The position numbers and the translations under genes were made by a program. A stretch of 64,000 nucleotides of DNA from positions 78,459,254-78,523,253 of the forward strand of contig CM028378.1 in the NCBI GenBank assembly GCA_013146195.2. Direction: 5' to 3'. A model generated the notes under the pieces. The model did not search any database and was not told the origin of the DNA. It worked only from the letters and a program-made list of their open reading frames with translations. Origin of the DNA: Codonopsis lanceolata. Lineage: Eukaryota > Streptophyta > Magnoliopsida > Asterales > Campanulaceae. This document shows, piece after piece, positions 1-10,292 of this stretch; the stretch's first letter is position 1; each line of letters starts with the position of its first letter.

Positions 1-95
1 CAGTAATTACAAATATATTTACAAATATTTGGCCATAATAATGGCTCTTTTTAGTGCTATTTTCTATAGAAATCCGCGTAGCATAACTGCTTAGC
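1..95. other. Left edge of window, unassigned
   Basis: AT-rich; no match to the sequence preceding block A-prime. It shares tagcataactgctta with 2856-2870 and 30526-30540, which may be chance or a terminal motif of an unidentified repeat. Confidence 0.4.
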
Positions 96-480
96 TTAAA
101 TGTCTAATAACTCTCGAGCTCGAGATTTAAGCCACGACTCCATCAGTTACGCGGTCAACCGCATTTATGGTCATAAAGGCCTATGATCTCTCCATAGTAA
201 TGACTCAGCCCGGATGTCACTCCCAAAAGGGCTATATATACCTTACAATGTTTCATTTCAAAGGTACGTTCACTTTACACACCAAAACTCTGTCATTTTG
301 CTTTCTACAAGCTAAAGACTTACTCTCACACCTGAGGGTTTTGCGAGGCCCTGCCTTGCACTCCTTCTAAGGTTTTCTTCTTTTGACAGAGTTTTCACAA
401 GATCATACCTTCACAGAAGCCCATATATATATATCCTAAACATCGCAAGGAATGGCCCAAGACCAAATTGTTTAGCATCA

Positions 481-504
481 GTTTGGTTCTGTTGTCTGGA
501 AACG
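481..504 (+). other. Primer-binding-site-like sequence of the Tat-like element
   Basis: Directly after the LTR end catca comes gtttggttctgttgtctgga, a decayed form of the TTGGNNCCGTTGYCGGGGA type of primer binding site in plant Ty3/gypsy elements. The block A-prime copy (28474-28497) is closer to that form (ttggttccgttgtcgagaaa). Confidence 0.6.
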
Positions 505-540
505 AAACTTTCATATCATCCTATCAGTAACTCTTTTAGC

Positions 541-2418
541 ATGGCTAAAAATGGTAAGGGGCATATTGGTGCAAGTGGGAATGTTGGTGGTGATGTATCT
601 GTACACCAAGGAAATTGGCCACCAATTAACAACCGTCTTAAGGGGGTTCCCCAACCCGATCATCTGAGGAATGGGCTTCCCCATATAGGCGGAGGGGTAA
701 TGACCAGATCACAGGCAGCAGCTCAACATGCACCACTTGGTGAAGCTGGTTTCATCCCAGGAAACGATCCACCTCAGCCTGATTTGAGAGACCATTTGCA
801 GCAACAGAGGGCTAATTCGGATGAATTACGTGAACAACTGAATCAGCGTCGAGAAGCTTCTCGGCTTAATCAGGTGACAGAGCCTGCCCCACTGAATGAA
901 CAAACACAGGCTCTGGCTCTCCGTAACCAAACTCAATACTTGAACAAGATGTTCATATATATTGAACCAACAGTTGGCCGCGCTGGGTCAACCACCAGTT
1001 CCCAAAGAGGAACAGTTAATCTCAGTCATGCCGGCAGTAAGTGCTCCACAAATGGTTGAAGGGGCACCTAGTGTTGGCGTCCATGTCCCACACAGACCCC
1101 CCTTAGCCATCGATCAAGCACCAGCTTGAAACCGAGCAAAGAGTGGTGGGAGCCACAATCAAGGAACTCGTCTGGTTGACATCCACGAGGAAAGGTGTGG
1201 GCGAGATAGGCGTCGTGCCAGACATCACAATATGGTCGCTGAGTCACAGCCAGCTAATAGGAGAAGCCGAAGAGATGAGCATGAACGGTCCTATCATTCT
1301 CGTTCACATTACTCTCATCGGTCTCATCGGACATCACCTCCCCTTAAGCATGACAGACGAGCAGATCATCATGAGGCCCTTAATTAGACCACCAAGGGTT
1401 CCCCAGTAGATGATAGTACAACCAATTGCGGCACCTCAGGATGTTATAGTTCAGCCTGTAGCGGTCCTCACGGCACCACTACCAGCATAACCACATATAA
1501 TGGCTGAGGTCTTGGCAATCAAGTAGGCGAGGATGGATTGATGGGAGGATGGTCGCTGACTTGACGGGATGGTCTGATCAACATATGGTAGTCTTTTTGC
1601 GGACTGGATTGAGAACACACCTCTAGCCTAGGGGCTGTTTTTTCCCAATTTTGGCAAATACTCGGGAAAAACTCGAGAAGGAGATTGGGTACGCTCTTTT
1701 GAGGCACAATTTGGTTTGGTAACTAGCAATGAGGCCTTAAAAATGAAAGCGTTTGCAGGGGCTATTCAGGGTAAAGCCCAGAGTTGGTTAGGAAGATTCC
1801 CAAGAGGATCTATAACTACATGGAAGGATCTGAGGGAAAAAAATTTAGTTGAATTTGGCTCTACTGAAGCCCTGCCAAAAAGTCATTTTGACCTCTGTAA
1901 GGGGGTCCAGGGAGTTGATGAATCTTCTCACAGTTATGTAGAACGATTCACAAAGGTGCTCGAGCAGGTCACAAGCATGACAGAGGGAGAGGTCACACTT
2001 TAATGTTTTTTGAATAATATGCGAAGTGGGGACCTAAAACAAGAGTTGGTAATGCATCCGCCTGCAACTCAGGGTGAGATGCTTTCTCGGGCTCAGTTAT
2101 TCAGCTTGACAGAGGTCGACCGAAAAGGAAAGGGGAAGGACAAGGCAAAAAATAGCTGGACAGCAACTACAACTCCTAGCTTAGGAAATAATAATAATTT
2201 TCTGAGAGATCGGAACAGGACTTCTGATTCGACTCAACGATTTAGAGAGAAGCATTTTACTCCCCTCAATACTTCAAGGGAGAAAATTATGATGCAGATC
2301 CAGAATGATCTTCCTGCTCCCTACCCCATGAATCCAGACACAACTCAATATCGGGAGAACACAAAATTTGGTGCCTATCACAATGATGTAGGGCATGTTA
2401 CTTAAGAGTGTTTTATCC
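541..2418 (+). pseudogene. Gag pseudogene of the Tat-like element, block A
   Basis: Structural capsid gene of the retrotransposon, broken into several frames. The N-terminal part (541-1059) is glutamine-rich and coiled-coil-like (repeated QQQR, REQLNQRREA). The central part (1716-2003) has the retrotransposon gag core, with KMKAFAGAIQGKAQSWLGRF and SYVERFTKVL patterns. The C-terminal part (2010-2405) ends in a Cys/His motif region AYHNDVGHVT followed by a stop where A-prime reads TEECFIL. The stops and frame changes make it non-functional. The interval 1489-1821 is absent from the A-prime copy. Confidence 0.8.
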
Positions 2419-2776
2419 TAAAAAAAGAAATCCAACGCTTGATCAATCAAGGACGTCTTGATAGATTCAAGTAGGGAAACAACAATGGAAATAATCGTCG
2501 TGACCCTCCTGCTCGGGGGGGGGGGACAGGGGAAACATGGGAAATGCCCTTCAAATACATGGATTTGTCAATGTGATTCTCGAGGAGGAGCCTAGCTCGA
2601 CTCAACTCAGAAAGCACATCTACTCGCTCTCAAAGGTGATGAGTATGCCACCAGTGACTCGGTTAGGCGAGCAGACTATTCACTTTACTCGCAGTGAATT
2701 AGCGAGCATAGCTTTAGCCTCCAAGCAGCCTTTGGTAGTATCAGCCCTGATTAACAATTTAAATAAAGCATTTAAA
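2419..2776 (+). pseudogene. Gag tail and protease start, truncated
   Basis: Continues from gag (KKEIQRLINQGRLD pattern), crosses a run of G at 2514-2524, and then reads as the leader of a retroviral-type protease (VTRLGEQTIHFTRSELASIA, PLVVSALINN). In related elements the catalytic Asp-Ser/Thr-Gly motif would follow almost at once; here coding ends in an AT microsatellite. Both blocks break at the same place, so the truncation is older than the duplication. Confidence 0.65.
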
Positions 2777-2798
2777 TATATATATGGATATATAATGA
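2774..2798. repeat. Short AT microsatellite at the retrotransposon breakpoint
   Basis: An interrupted (AT)n tract of about 20 bases sits where coding homology ends. The orthologous tract in A-prime (30418-30468) has grown to about 50 bases. Confidence 0.8.
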
Positions 2799-2938
2799 AA
2801 TAAATACAAACTTATAGCAGCCTCATTTTAGAGTTGCAAGTATTTTTGTTATAGCATAACTGCTTATTTCATGATATATTACTATTTTAAATAGCACTTT
2901 TTAAAGATAAAATAAATAAACCTTTAAAGGTACCTACC

Positions 2939-3798
2939 TCTTGAAGCGTGGGGGCTTTATCTCGTACCAAACCTCTTTCTAGTAGGCTTTAGGGTGCGCT
3001 TGCTATGTCCTTTAGGGAGGGGGAGTCTTTTTTCTTTTGCGGGGTTTCGGGCAGCGTAACTTCTCCTTTTTGTTGTTTTCGCCTCGGGATCCGGGCGGCA
3101 GAACTGCTTGCTTTGCATGCTTGCTTTACGTGCTTGCTGAGTCTGAAATCAGGCGGAGCAACTACTTGCTTCGGCTAGAATTTGACGTCTTGATTCGGGC
3201 ATCACAACTGCTCCTTTAGAGGTTTTTGAACTAGTGAAATAGGACAGAAACCTAGTAGGGTAACTAGGGTTCACTTTGGCTGGAGAGTTTTAGTGTTTAG
3301 GGGAAGATTTGGCAGCCTAGTGGAGCTTCGGGGTTGGATGGGAAATAACCTCGGCGTTCTCTCCGTAAACTCTAAGAGTTATCACAAACTGTGAACTGTG
3401 TGTAATTATGTTTTTTTACTTCCTGTGAGCCCTTATTTATAGGCTGAGGCTGAGTTTCCTTCGTAGTTAAGGTTAAACAAGATATTTTCTTCCATGCTTT
3501 AACGGCTTTTACCGTGTGTTGAATGAGTTGCACTAAAAGGTAACTGCTACAGTTGAACAGGGACCTGTGGGCGCAGCTGTGGGGCTTTGGGGGTGCGGTG
3601 CCCAGCAAGGGTATAGGCCGCACAATCTTCTTTTTCTTTTCTATTTTTGGTACTTTGGCCCCTACAATTCACTGTTTATGCATTCTTCTTTTCTTTTGCA
3701 TTTTAAACCGTGTTATTTAACATTCGTTAGTCCTTTTATCATGCCTTGATATTTTATGACATGTCATAAAATAGAGGTGCGAAATTGGGGTGTCTACA
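2939..3798 (-). mobile_element. LTR-like sequence in reverse orientation, block A
   Basis: Read on the minus strand this begins TGTAGACACCCC at 3798, an opening typical of plant Ty3/gypsy Tat-type LTRs. About 360 bp downstream it has a TATA-like box (TATAAATAAG, 3432-3441). The downstream end is unclear; GC-rich repeats (3000-3240) follow. No internal region, partner LTR or clean target-site duplication is visible, so it could be a solo or truncated LTR of a different element from the plus-strand gag. Short frames on either strand look incidental. Confidence 0.5.
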
Positions 3799-5180
3799 AG
3801 TACTCATACTTGTCCCTGAAAACATAGAAATTTGGAGAAGAGAATTAAAGCCCAAATCATACTTACTACAATTGAGAGAATGCAAGTCAAAACTCATTTA
3901 GAGTGAGTACTTACTGATAAAGTCCCCAACTTGAACGATTGGATTTTTCTACTCTAAAACTCCATCCATAACAACAGTGGTGAAGAAAGAATGAGCAAAC
4001 AAGAGTGTGAGAAAGGATAGGAGGAAGACAAGTGTACTATTAGTCTAGTACCATTACTACTGAAGACTTCCATCAATGGTAACAGTTGTGTTTAGAGAGA
4101 GAAAGACAATTGTTAGAGAGTAATCAAGATTTAATGGTATTACAATTTGCGAACCTGTTAACAACTCCAAGAAGAGAATCAATCATACAGGATGGACGGA
4201 ACTACAACATCACTAGGTTCCTAGATCCTTTCCAAACAAATAAAAATATCAAGATTTTCCAGATGGAGAGCCAATACCCAAATATCTTAATCGAGACATT
4301 GTTGTTGAAACAAGACAAACGGAGCAGACAAGAGAGATAGACGGGAGAAAGAAGACAAACCCAGTAGAAGAGGGAGGGATAGAGAGAGAAGAGAGAGAAA
4401 TAAAGAGTATGAGAAGGAAATTTATCTTAGTTCAGCCAAGAATTAATAATAGTAATCTAATCCATCATCTTTCTCCATCATGGAATCCATTCACCATTTA
4501 GTATGGGTATTTTAGTCATTTCAGCCAATTATTAACGTCTTAAGTGACGACCAAGGGACTAAGTGTAAGGCCAAAAGTGCAATCAATTTAAGGACCAAAA
4601 CAAAAAAGGTCCAAGTACTAGAACTGAATGAAGAAAAAAATGTTAAGTTTAGTAACCAAATTATATATTAAACCTAATTATTCAATGGGTCACCTTTCCC
4701 TAGTAACCGGTGGGGCGATGTATGATCTTATTGAGTTTTGTTCACTCACCCTTCACATCACTCTTCTTCTAGGTCAGAATTGATGATTGAGCTTTAAGGA
4801 AGAGAGGGGAAGTGAAGATATCGAGATTTTAGAGCATTTATGATTTCAATTAGTAGTGGTGTAGATTAGAATAGTAAACTTTTATTTCACATTTCGTTTT
4901 CGATGATTGTATCTTTGAAATTGGAGACTTTTGTAATTTGAGTTTGGGTGATGTTTTAGTTTCTTCTTTATTTAAGTTTTAGATTTGTAGTGACGTGGCT
5001 AGATGCGGGCCCAGGTGGTCGGGCCCAAGTTTGGATGATTACACTGTTTGAAGAGGCATCAACTGTGTTTGTGGGATGCCTGGTACAAGAATACATATCA
5101 CCAATAAAAGAGGGAAAATGTATAATTTATTACATAATACACGCTATTTTTCATTGACTAAATTATTTACAACTAATACG
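3799..5180. other. Unassigned non-coding DNA shared by both blocks
   Basis: AT-rich sequence, closely matched at 31472-32858. An 84-codon frame (4086-4340) is also open in A-prime (31759-32013), but it lacks recognisable motifs and could be shared simply through recent duplication. No RNA gene or clear element end is visible. Confidence 0.6.
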
Positions 5181-6239
5181 GGGAGAATACGTATCAAAAT
5201 ATTACCGAGGATTGAGCACACAAATTTCAACAAAAGCCCAATTCCTTATCCCTCTAAACCATACGACACAAGTTGACAATGAATATCTCATAACCATGGC
5301 AGAAGCAATTTAAAAGCCGAACCCTACCAAAGAGAGGGGCAACAAGAATATAAAAGTTAAATCAAGCGAACATGAACTAGCAAATAATTTAACACAAGGT
5401 GGAAAAGCATCGGCGCTTAATTATGGGAATGGAAAGAAAACAAAAATTAACTCAAGAAAAATGGGAGAGAGGAAAAATACAACAAACAAGGAAGACAAAA
5501 AACAAATTGCGAGGTCGAGATTTCAAGTGATGATAATGACAAGCTCACAATGTTGAAGGAAAAACAATCGGAAAAAAAGAAATAAGAACAAAGCCAGCAT
5601 TTCTGTAAGCATCAAAATAAAAACAAAATAGAACTAATATGAGTAGAAACAGCGGGTTCAAGCCATGAGACTTGAGAGAATATGAGTTACTCTCTTTAAT
5701 TAGATTTGAAATACTTTTATGTTCTTTATTTTGTCCCTTAGTGATTATGTTAATTATGTTCACCAATTTTCTTCTTGCGCTTTTATTGTGCAGAACTTTG
5801 ACTTAATGAAGAAAACAAATTGGCAACAAGATTCAAAGATTGTAGTTATCAAAAATAAAATCATCGGACTACAAGTGCAACACACGTGACGTTCACTAAT
5901 TTCCATCAAAAGACCAATTGTTTATTATATAAGATATATTATATAACATTTGTTAATTATTTTGATCTGAACCTTTGCATCATCTTATATGCATAATTAT
6001 GTTTAAATATATATACATAGTAGATATTAAACTAAACAAAATTTTGATTGTTGGAGAACTATTTTTTCTTTAATTGTTTGTGTTTATTTTGGAATTTGTA
6101 TTGTTTTATTTATGATAATTTATTTTTAGAAGGTTATTTTTTTTAATTTTGATGTTAATTCCAAATTAAAATTTTATTTTTATAGTTATTCTTAATGTTA
6201 ATTAAGTTGATTAAAAAGATTTTATATAAACCACAAAAC
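5181..6239. other. Block A-specific AT-rich segment
   Basis: This has no counterpart in A-prime, where a different 6.4 kb segment (32859-39300) joins the same flanks. I see no coding relic, no terminal repeats and no RNA gene. It could be the ancestral sequence, later deleted from A-prime together with the left end of a CACTA element. Confidence 0.5.
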
Positions 6240-6372
6240 CGAACTGAACCAAACCAAATCAAGTGGTTCGGTTCCAAATCTTATTCGGTTCGGTTCGGTT
6301 TGAGATTTTTGGAACCAATAGAGGACGGTTCGGTTCGTGGTTTTGGCCTAAACCAAACCACTTACACCCCTA
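6240..6372. mobile_element. Terminal part of a hAT-type element
   Basis: The end reads ccacttacacccctaa; its reverse complement TAGGGGTGTAAGTGG is a common hAT terminus. The interior is rich in GGTTCGGTTCGG and its complement, as in many plant hAT-derived MITEs. The 8 bp after the end (gagtagga or agagtagg) cannot be matched on the left, so the element is incomplete. In A-prime only about 14 terminal bases survive, joined to a CACTA end at 39300. Confidence 0.55.
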
Positions 6373-6445
6373 AGAGTAGGATTTTTATGTTTATGTTGCT
6401 TGTAATATTGGTTACCCCTCTTCTTAGAACATGGCTATTTAAGCC

Positions 6446-6665
6446 TCGTCTGATCCAGCGTTTTAAAAACGTAGTTTTTTTTAAACACATCGTTTTTAAA
6501 ACACAACATTTTCAAAACATATTTTTTTATCTTGTAAACATGTTTGGAAAACTATTTCAAAATGCTATTTTTATAAACAAAATAGTTGTAAAAGCAACAC
6601 ATTTTTAAAAACGCCATTGAAACGCTTTTTTAAAAAAACGCTACATCAAACAAAACACTTCAAAC
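6446..6665. mobile_element. AT-rich fold-back MITE-like repeat, block A
   Basis: One end reads gtctgatccagcgtttt and the other, in reverse complement, tgtttgatgtagcgttttt, giving imperfect inverted termini. The interior has many short AAAACG/CGTTTT inverted motifs. The A-prime copy (39388-39672) keeps clearer ends (tctggtgcagcgttttg against tttggtgtaacgttttg). The superfamily is not assigned. Confidence 0.5.
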
Positions 6666-7059
6666 AAACACTTATTTTAATTTAGTATGAAAATAGGATG
6701 AACCCCCCCCCCCCGCGTGCTATTAACATTTTAAGGAAAACGTAGCTCCCTGTCATACGGGCATATTAAAAGTTTAATAGAGATTACAAAATCTTTAGTC
6801 TCTCTTTGTAGGGCATTCTCAAATTCCAATAGTTCAAATTTAGGATTTATTTGTAAGATGTTTCTTGTGTATGACGGAAGACTTTGCAAACAATTAAAGT
6901 AGTAATCCAAAATCAATCAAAAGAGAATAGAGAGAGAGAGATTGAGGTCAACGGACTATCGGAATTTTATTTTGCCAACATGTAAGACGTTTTAGGAGTT
7001 ACAATTATATAAAGATACAATATCAAACTCTAAACCTATCAAAATAAGGAAACCCGAAA
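6666..7059. other. Non-coding stretch, block A
   Basis: Contains a poly-C run near 6704-6714 (also in A-prime at 39705-39716) and a short GA repeat (6927-6943). No gene is seen. Confidence 0.5.
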
Positions 7060-7300
7060 TCAGAACTGCCACACCGATGTGGCCGCATCACTCCACGAGA
7101 TGCCATACTGAATGTGCCCGCATGCTGATACTGAGAGCACCTCTGAATTTCTCTCTCGGGATGCGCCTACGTGACAAACCTGATGCGGCCGCAATCCAAT
7201 GCGGTCGCATGCTCCGACTTAGATGCGTCCGCATACGCCCAAAAACCAATAGACTGTATTGCGGGGGGCGCCCGCTTTGAGATCCAACCAAAGTCCTACA
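7060..7300. repeat. GC-rich palindrome cluster, block A
   Basis: Within AT-rich surroundings, this short GC-rich patch repeats near-palindromes such as gatgcggccgcat and atgcggtcgcatg. Overlapping short frames occur on both strands, as expected for GC-rich palindromic DNA, and are not believed to be genes. The style resembles palindromes in the Athila LTR here (21912-22000), so it may be an LTR relic. Confidence 0.5.
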
Positions 7301-8743
7301 ACCGGGAACTGGCCTGTTTGTCTGAGTAATCGAGTCATCCCATTCTCAACAATGTTAAAGAATCAACGATTAACCAAATCAAATTTATCATTACGTAACG
7401 TTGATTATTCATAAATATATCCTATATAAAGAAAAAAAATACCTATTAACTTGTTGGTGTGGACCAGACGCTGGATTCAAGATCTCCTCAGTTGGAAATC
7501 TCATTTATGAAGGTTAACTTGCATCAGACCAAGGACAATTGAAGATTTAATTAACAATCAAGTAAACAAAGAAATAGATCTTCAGGTCATAGGTTAAACA
7601 CACCAAATCATCATAGCTTATCAAGTAAATAAATCTAAACAAACTCATACACTATATTCATGATTACCGCAAAAGCTTCATACTATCAGTTCAAGGATTC
7701 AACAGTACCTGACCATACTTGCTAATCAAAATTATGGGTAGTTTTTCACCATACTTCCCCGTGATTTCCTTAACATATATTGCCGTGGGTGGTGTAGTGT
7801 TTTTGTGGGCTGTTTGGGTTGGTTGATATCTTTCGGCCAAGTCAAGAAAGTTGGGCAGATTGGGGTCGATTGGAGCAAGCTGGTGGACGGTTTAGGGCTG
7901 CTTGGAAACCTTCAAGTTTGTTCCTAAGCTAGCTAGGGTTTTGGTGATCTGATTCACATCATAATTGTTGCTGGTTTCAAGATACTTTTCCTTCTCACTT
8001 TCTTGTTTTCTGTTTCAAACAATCAAACTTCTAATTCATACTGGAACAATTAAGGTTTCTAGTTTCAGGATATTTTTCCTCTTTGATCACCTTCTTGTTT
8101 TCTGTTTCAAACTTCTAATTCACACTGGAATTTGTTTACTTAAGCCCCCAAAACAACTACTTATGAGGGCAAACTACTAACAATACTTAAGCAGCCATTA
8201 GGATAAAATGGCCATGGGAACGAAGTATAATCTTACATCATGTTAGCTACTTAGGTTGAAGAGAGTTCATTCATGTTTGAATCGTCAAATGTTCTATAAG
8301 AACATAAGCCAAGCTTGCCTAGCTCAACCATGGTATCTTTCGCTCACACCATGCAAAACCAATTAACAAGGCATATGTGATAATGGAGCTTTACGTACAG
8401 ATAAATTTACCATCTTCGCATAAGCTAGTAAGGCACAATTGGGAGCTTTTGATGAGGCAAAATGTCTCAAGCTATTGAGCTTCAAGGCAAAGCTTGTATT
8501 AACATGATACTTCAAGCACCTTCAAATTCTGCATACAAGGAATTAAAATACCAAGAGTACCATGAGAAGAAATTAAAAGTGTTAATCAAACAGCATATGG
8601 TGGATCATTGCTGAGATAAGACGTGATCAAGAGATGCAAGCTGAACCTTACATCTGCCGAATTATGTAAACGTAATGTCGTCACTTACTGAGAGAAGGTA
8701 AAGCTAAGTGAGGTTACCCCTCCCTGAACTTGTGCATAATCAA
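7301..8743. other. Non-coding DNA downstream of the minus-strand MIR395 hairpin
   Basis: Conserved in A-prime (40291-41782). It contains two diverged tandem copies of an approximately 80-bp unit (7967-8045 and 8055-8135, both with ttcttgttttctgtttcaaa). No protein domain is recognised. The part nearest 8744 would be the 3' portion of the minus-strand primary miRNA transcript. Confidence 0.5.
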
Positions 8744-8856
8744 ATGAGCTCAGGAGTTCCCCCAAACACTTCACTGGGAGTGTAATCCAAACATATTGTA
8801 AAGAAAATAATATGAAATGCCCCCATTGAAGTGTTCAAGGGAACTCTAGAGAACAT
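8744..8856 (-). ncRNA. MIR395: MIR395 precursor hairpin (minus strand), block A
   Basis: Read on the minus strand, the 3' arm contains a 21-nt sequence at 8754-8774 beginning GTGAAGTGTTTGGGGG, identical to the known GTGAAG form of miR395. The 5' arm (8823-8847) reads gagttcccttgaacacttca and pairs with it at about 21 of 25 positions; the loop is about 50 nt. miR395 is known to guide cleavage of ATP sulfurylase and SULTR2;1 mRNAs under sulfur limitation. A TATAAATAG box lies about 80 bp upstream. A plus-strand reading would give a poorer mature sequence, so minus is preferred. Its divergent partner is at 10178. Confidence 0.93.
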
Positions 8857-8933
8857 CTGATATAGTTTCTTCATTTAACCCTAGTTTAGTTTTTATTGCT
8901 TGGTATGAATGTATGATAAGCTTACTATCACCT

Positions 8934-8942
8934 CTATTTATA
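8934..8942 (-). promoter_or_regulatory. TATA box of the minus-strand MIR395
   Basis: The minus strand reads TATAAATAG about 80 bp before the hairpin, so transcription would start near 8905-8910. It is identical in A-prime (41973-41981), inside a 300-bp stretch with only three differences between blocks. Confidence 0.75.
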
Positions 8943-9004
8943 GTGCATCTGTAATTCTTAGTTTGTGCAGACAAACTTAACAAGAAGAAGTGATATTCAC
9001 TGAT

Positions 9005-9422
9005 AACTGAACCTAGTCGCAAATGTGGGCTACATAAAACAATGAGAATAATCATCAGGTTTGAGTGGCTATTCGCCCCGTATCTTTCTTTACTCTGTCA
9101 TCTCATTTTCAGATTTGAGAAACAAACTAAAAGCTACTTGCCTTTGACAAAACCTCATATTACATGTTTAGAGGCAAATTACTTCATGAATAAATACATC
9201 TTTAAGTTAATTAACCACAAGTGAGAAGATATTGTGCGCTTTACTGGACAAAGAAGAAGTTGATCTTTATTCTCTCTCTCTCTCTCTCCCTCAACTTTTT
9301 TCTAAACAGAACCTCTTTCTAGATTTGGTACAACCACCTTACCTCTAGAGAGTTAGGCAACCAGACAAAGGTTGTGGAACTGAACCTGGGCAGGAATGTG
9401 GGCTAGATGAAACATAAAGAAT
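9005..9422. repeat. Repeated 45-bp module in the MIR395 intergenic promoter region
   Basis: Two direct copies, 9005-9049 and 9378-9422, share aactgaacct, aatgtgggcta and aaaca in register (about 35 of 45 bases). They lie between the divergent TATA boxes. Both recur in A-prime (from about 42046 and 42366). A (CT)n run sits between them at 9272-9290. Their role as binding sites is inferred only from position. Confidence 0.6.
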
Positions 9423-9918
9423 CCAAACTGTGGCCATCCTTCTAGATTTCTCATTCATGTGATCATAACAATCGACCCATCCTTTTCAATTCAGCTTTTC
9501 ACAAAAGGGCACAATCAAAGCTAGTCTCTTAGCTAAGAAAACCTCGATAATTACTTATGGACGATTGGGTTTTCAAATTCATGTAATGCTTCCAAGTTGA
9601 TGAAAAGGAACATGGTCCAAATATATCAACATTCCCCCCTCCCATACCTCAATTGTGGTATGAATTTGGGCATGTTTTTTTCAGCTAACCTTGGGTTTGG
9701 ATCAGTGAGAATACTTTGAGTAGGATAGGCATTAGTAACAAAGAGTACATTATTACAGTCACAGAACTGGATATACCTTCAACTTCTTATCCTAGACACA
9801 TTCTGGCCCAGATTCATGCCTGAGTACTCATCTACAAATCTTTTTTTCTCTGTCCACATTCTTACTTTTTACTTAAACTCAGGGTCTTTAACCAAGCAAG
9901 AAAGAAGAATAATTTCAG

Positions 9919-9927
9919 TATAAATAG
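9919..9927 (+). promoter_or_regulatory. TATA box of the plus-strand MIR395 transcript
   Basis: TATAAATAG on the plus strand lies about 80 bp before a decayed hairpin arm and about 260 bp before the intact hairpin. It matches the minus-strand box exactly and is kept in A-prime (42917-42925). Confidence 0.7.
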
Positions 9928-9970
9928 TAGGCTGAAGTTTGAATGTTTTCTCAATAAACTTGGCATTGTA

Positions 9971-10085
9971 AATCAAAGGAAAGTCAAGTGTCCCCTAGAG
10001 TTCCCTAAAACATTTCACTGGGGAACATACTTCTATGCCCTTCTACTAAGCATAGCTCTAAAAATGCATCAGCAAAGGTTCCTAT
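9971..10085 (+). pseudogene. Decayed MIR395 hairpin (5' arm only), block A
   Basis: From aatcaaaggaaagtcaagtg onward this is a diverged tandem copy of the intact hairpin region that starts at about 10162 (aatcaaagaaaagtgaagtg). The star arm gttccctaaaacatttcac is recognisable, but I find no opposing arm with the miR395 sequence. The same state in A-prime (42971 onward) dates the decay before the duplication. Confidence 0.7.
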
Positions 10086-10177
10086 ATTTGGGATGCCATA
10101 TGTTCCTGGGTGAGTTGTCTTCCTTGTTCATGGTGTAATCCATCATCCAAAAGAGGCTTTCAATCAAAGAAAAGTGA

Positions 10178-10292
10178 AGTGTCCCCAGGGGTTCCCTCTA
10201 ATACTTCATTGGGAGCTTGGTTCTATGCCCTTCTAGTAAAGGATTGCCAAACCCTACTGAAGTGTTTGGGGGAACTCCAGGTGGCAATTGGC
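10178..10292 (+). ncRNA. MIR395: MIR395 precursor hairpin (plus strand), block A
   Basis: The 3' arm at 10257-10277 begins CTGAAGTGTTTGGGGGAAC and matches the canonical 21-nt miR395a exactly. The 5' arm (10189-10212, ggttccctctaatacttcat) pairs with it apart from a few mismatches and G-U pairs, and the outer stem extends through gtcccc and the ccagg region. The loop is about 45 nt. Arm order and star pattern match known plant MIR395 precursors. In A-prime the same 220-bp region (43083-43302) differs at one base outside the mature sequence. Divergent partner: the minus-strand hairpin at 8744-8856. Confidence 0.95.

Larger units (their letters stand above)
96..2776 (+). mobile_element. Truncated Tat-like Ty3/gypsy retrotransposon, block A copy
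   Basis: This is a partial LTR element. About 385 bp of LTR (96-480, ending catca) are followed directly by a primer-binding-like site, a broken gag, and only the start of protease. It ends in an AT microsatellite near 2776, with no reverse transcriptase, integrase or 3' LTR. The left end of the LTR is missing, because unrelated DNA occupies 1-95. The same truncation appears in block A-prime. The assignment rests on the gag tail (AYHNDVGHVT pattern) and a protease-leader pattern (IHFTRSELASIA then LVVSALINN) resembling Tat/Retand proteins; the clade is inferred, not tested. Confidence 0.75.

Noticed and set aside
4086..4340. 84-codon frame conserved in both blocks
   Set aside because: Conservation is explained by recent duplication; composition and context give no support for a gene.
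7077..7291. Two overlapping 67-codon frames on opposite strands
   Set aside because: GC-rich palindromic DNA opens both strands. The A-prime copy changes several codons, with no sign of protein-level constraint.
8748..8852. miR395 read from the plus strand of the same hairpin
   Set aside because: The plus-strand 3' arm (attgaagtgttcaagggaac) departs from miR395 at several positions, while the minus strand gives an exact match and has the TATA box.
9524..9528. Sulfur-responsive element core (GAGAC) in the MIR395 interval
   Set aside because: A 5-bp core is expected by chance about once in this length of sequence, so it is not annotated as a site.
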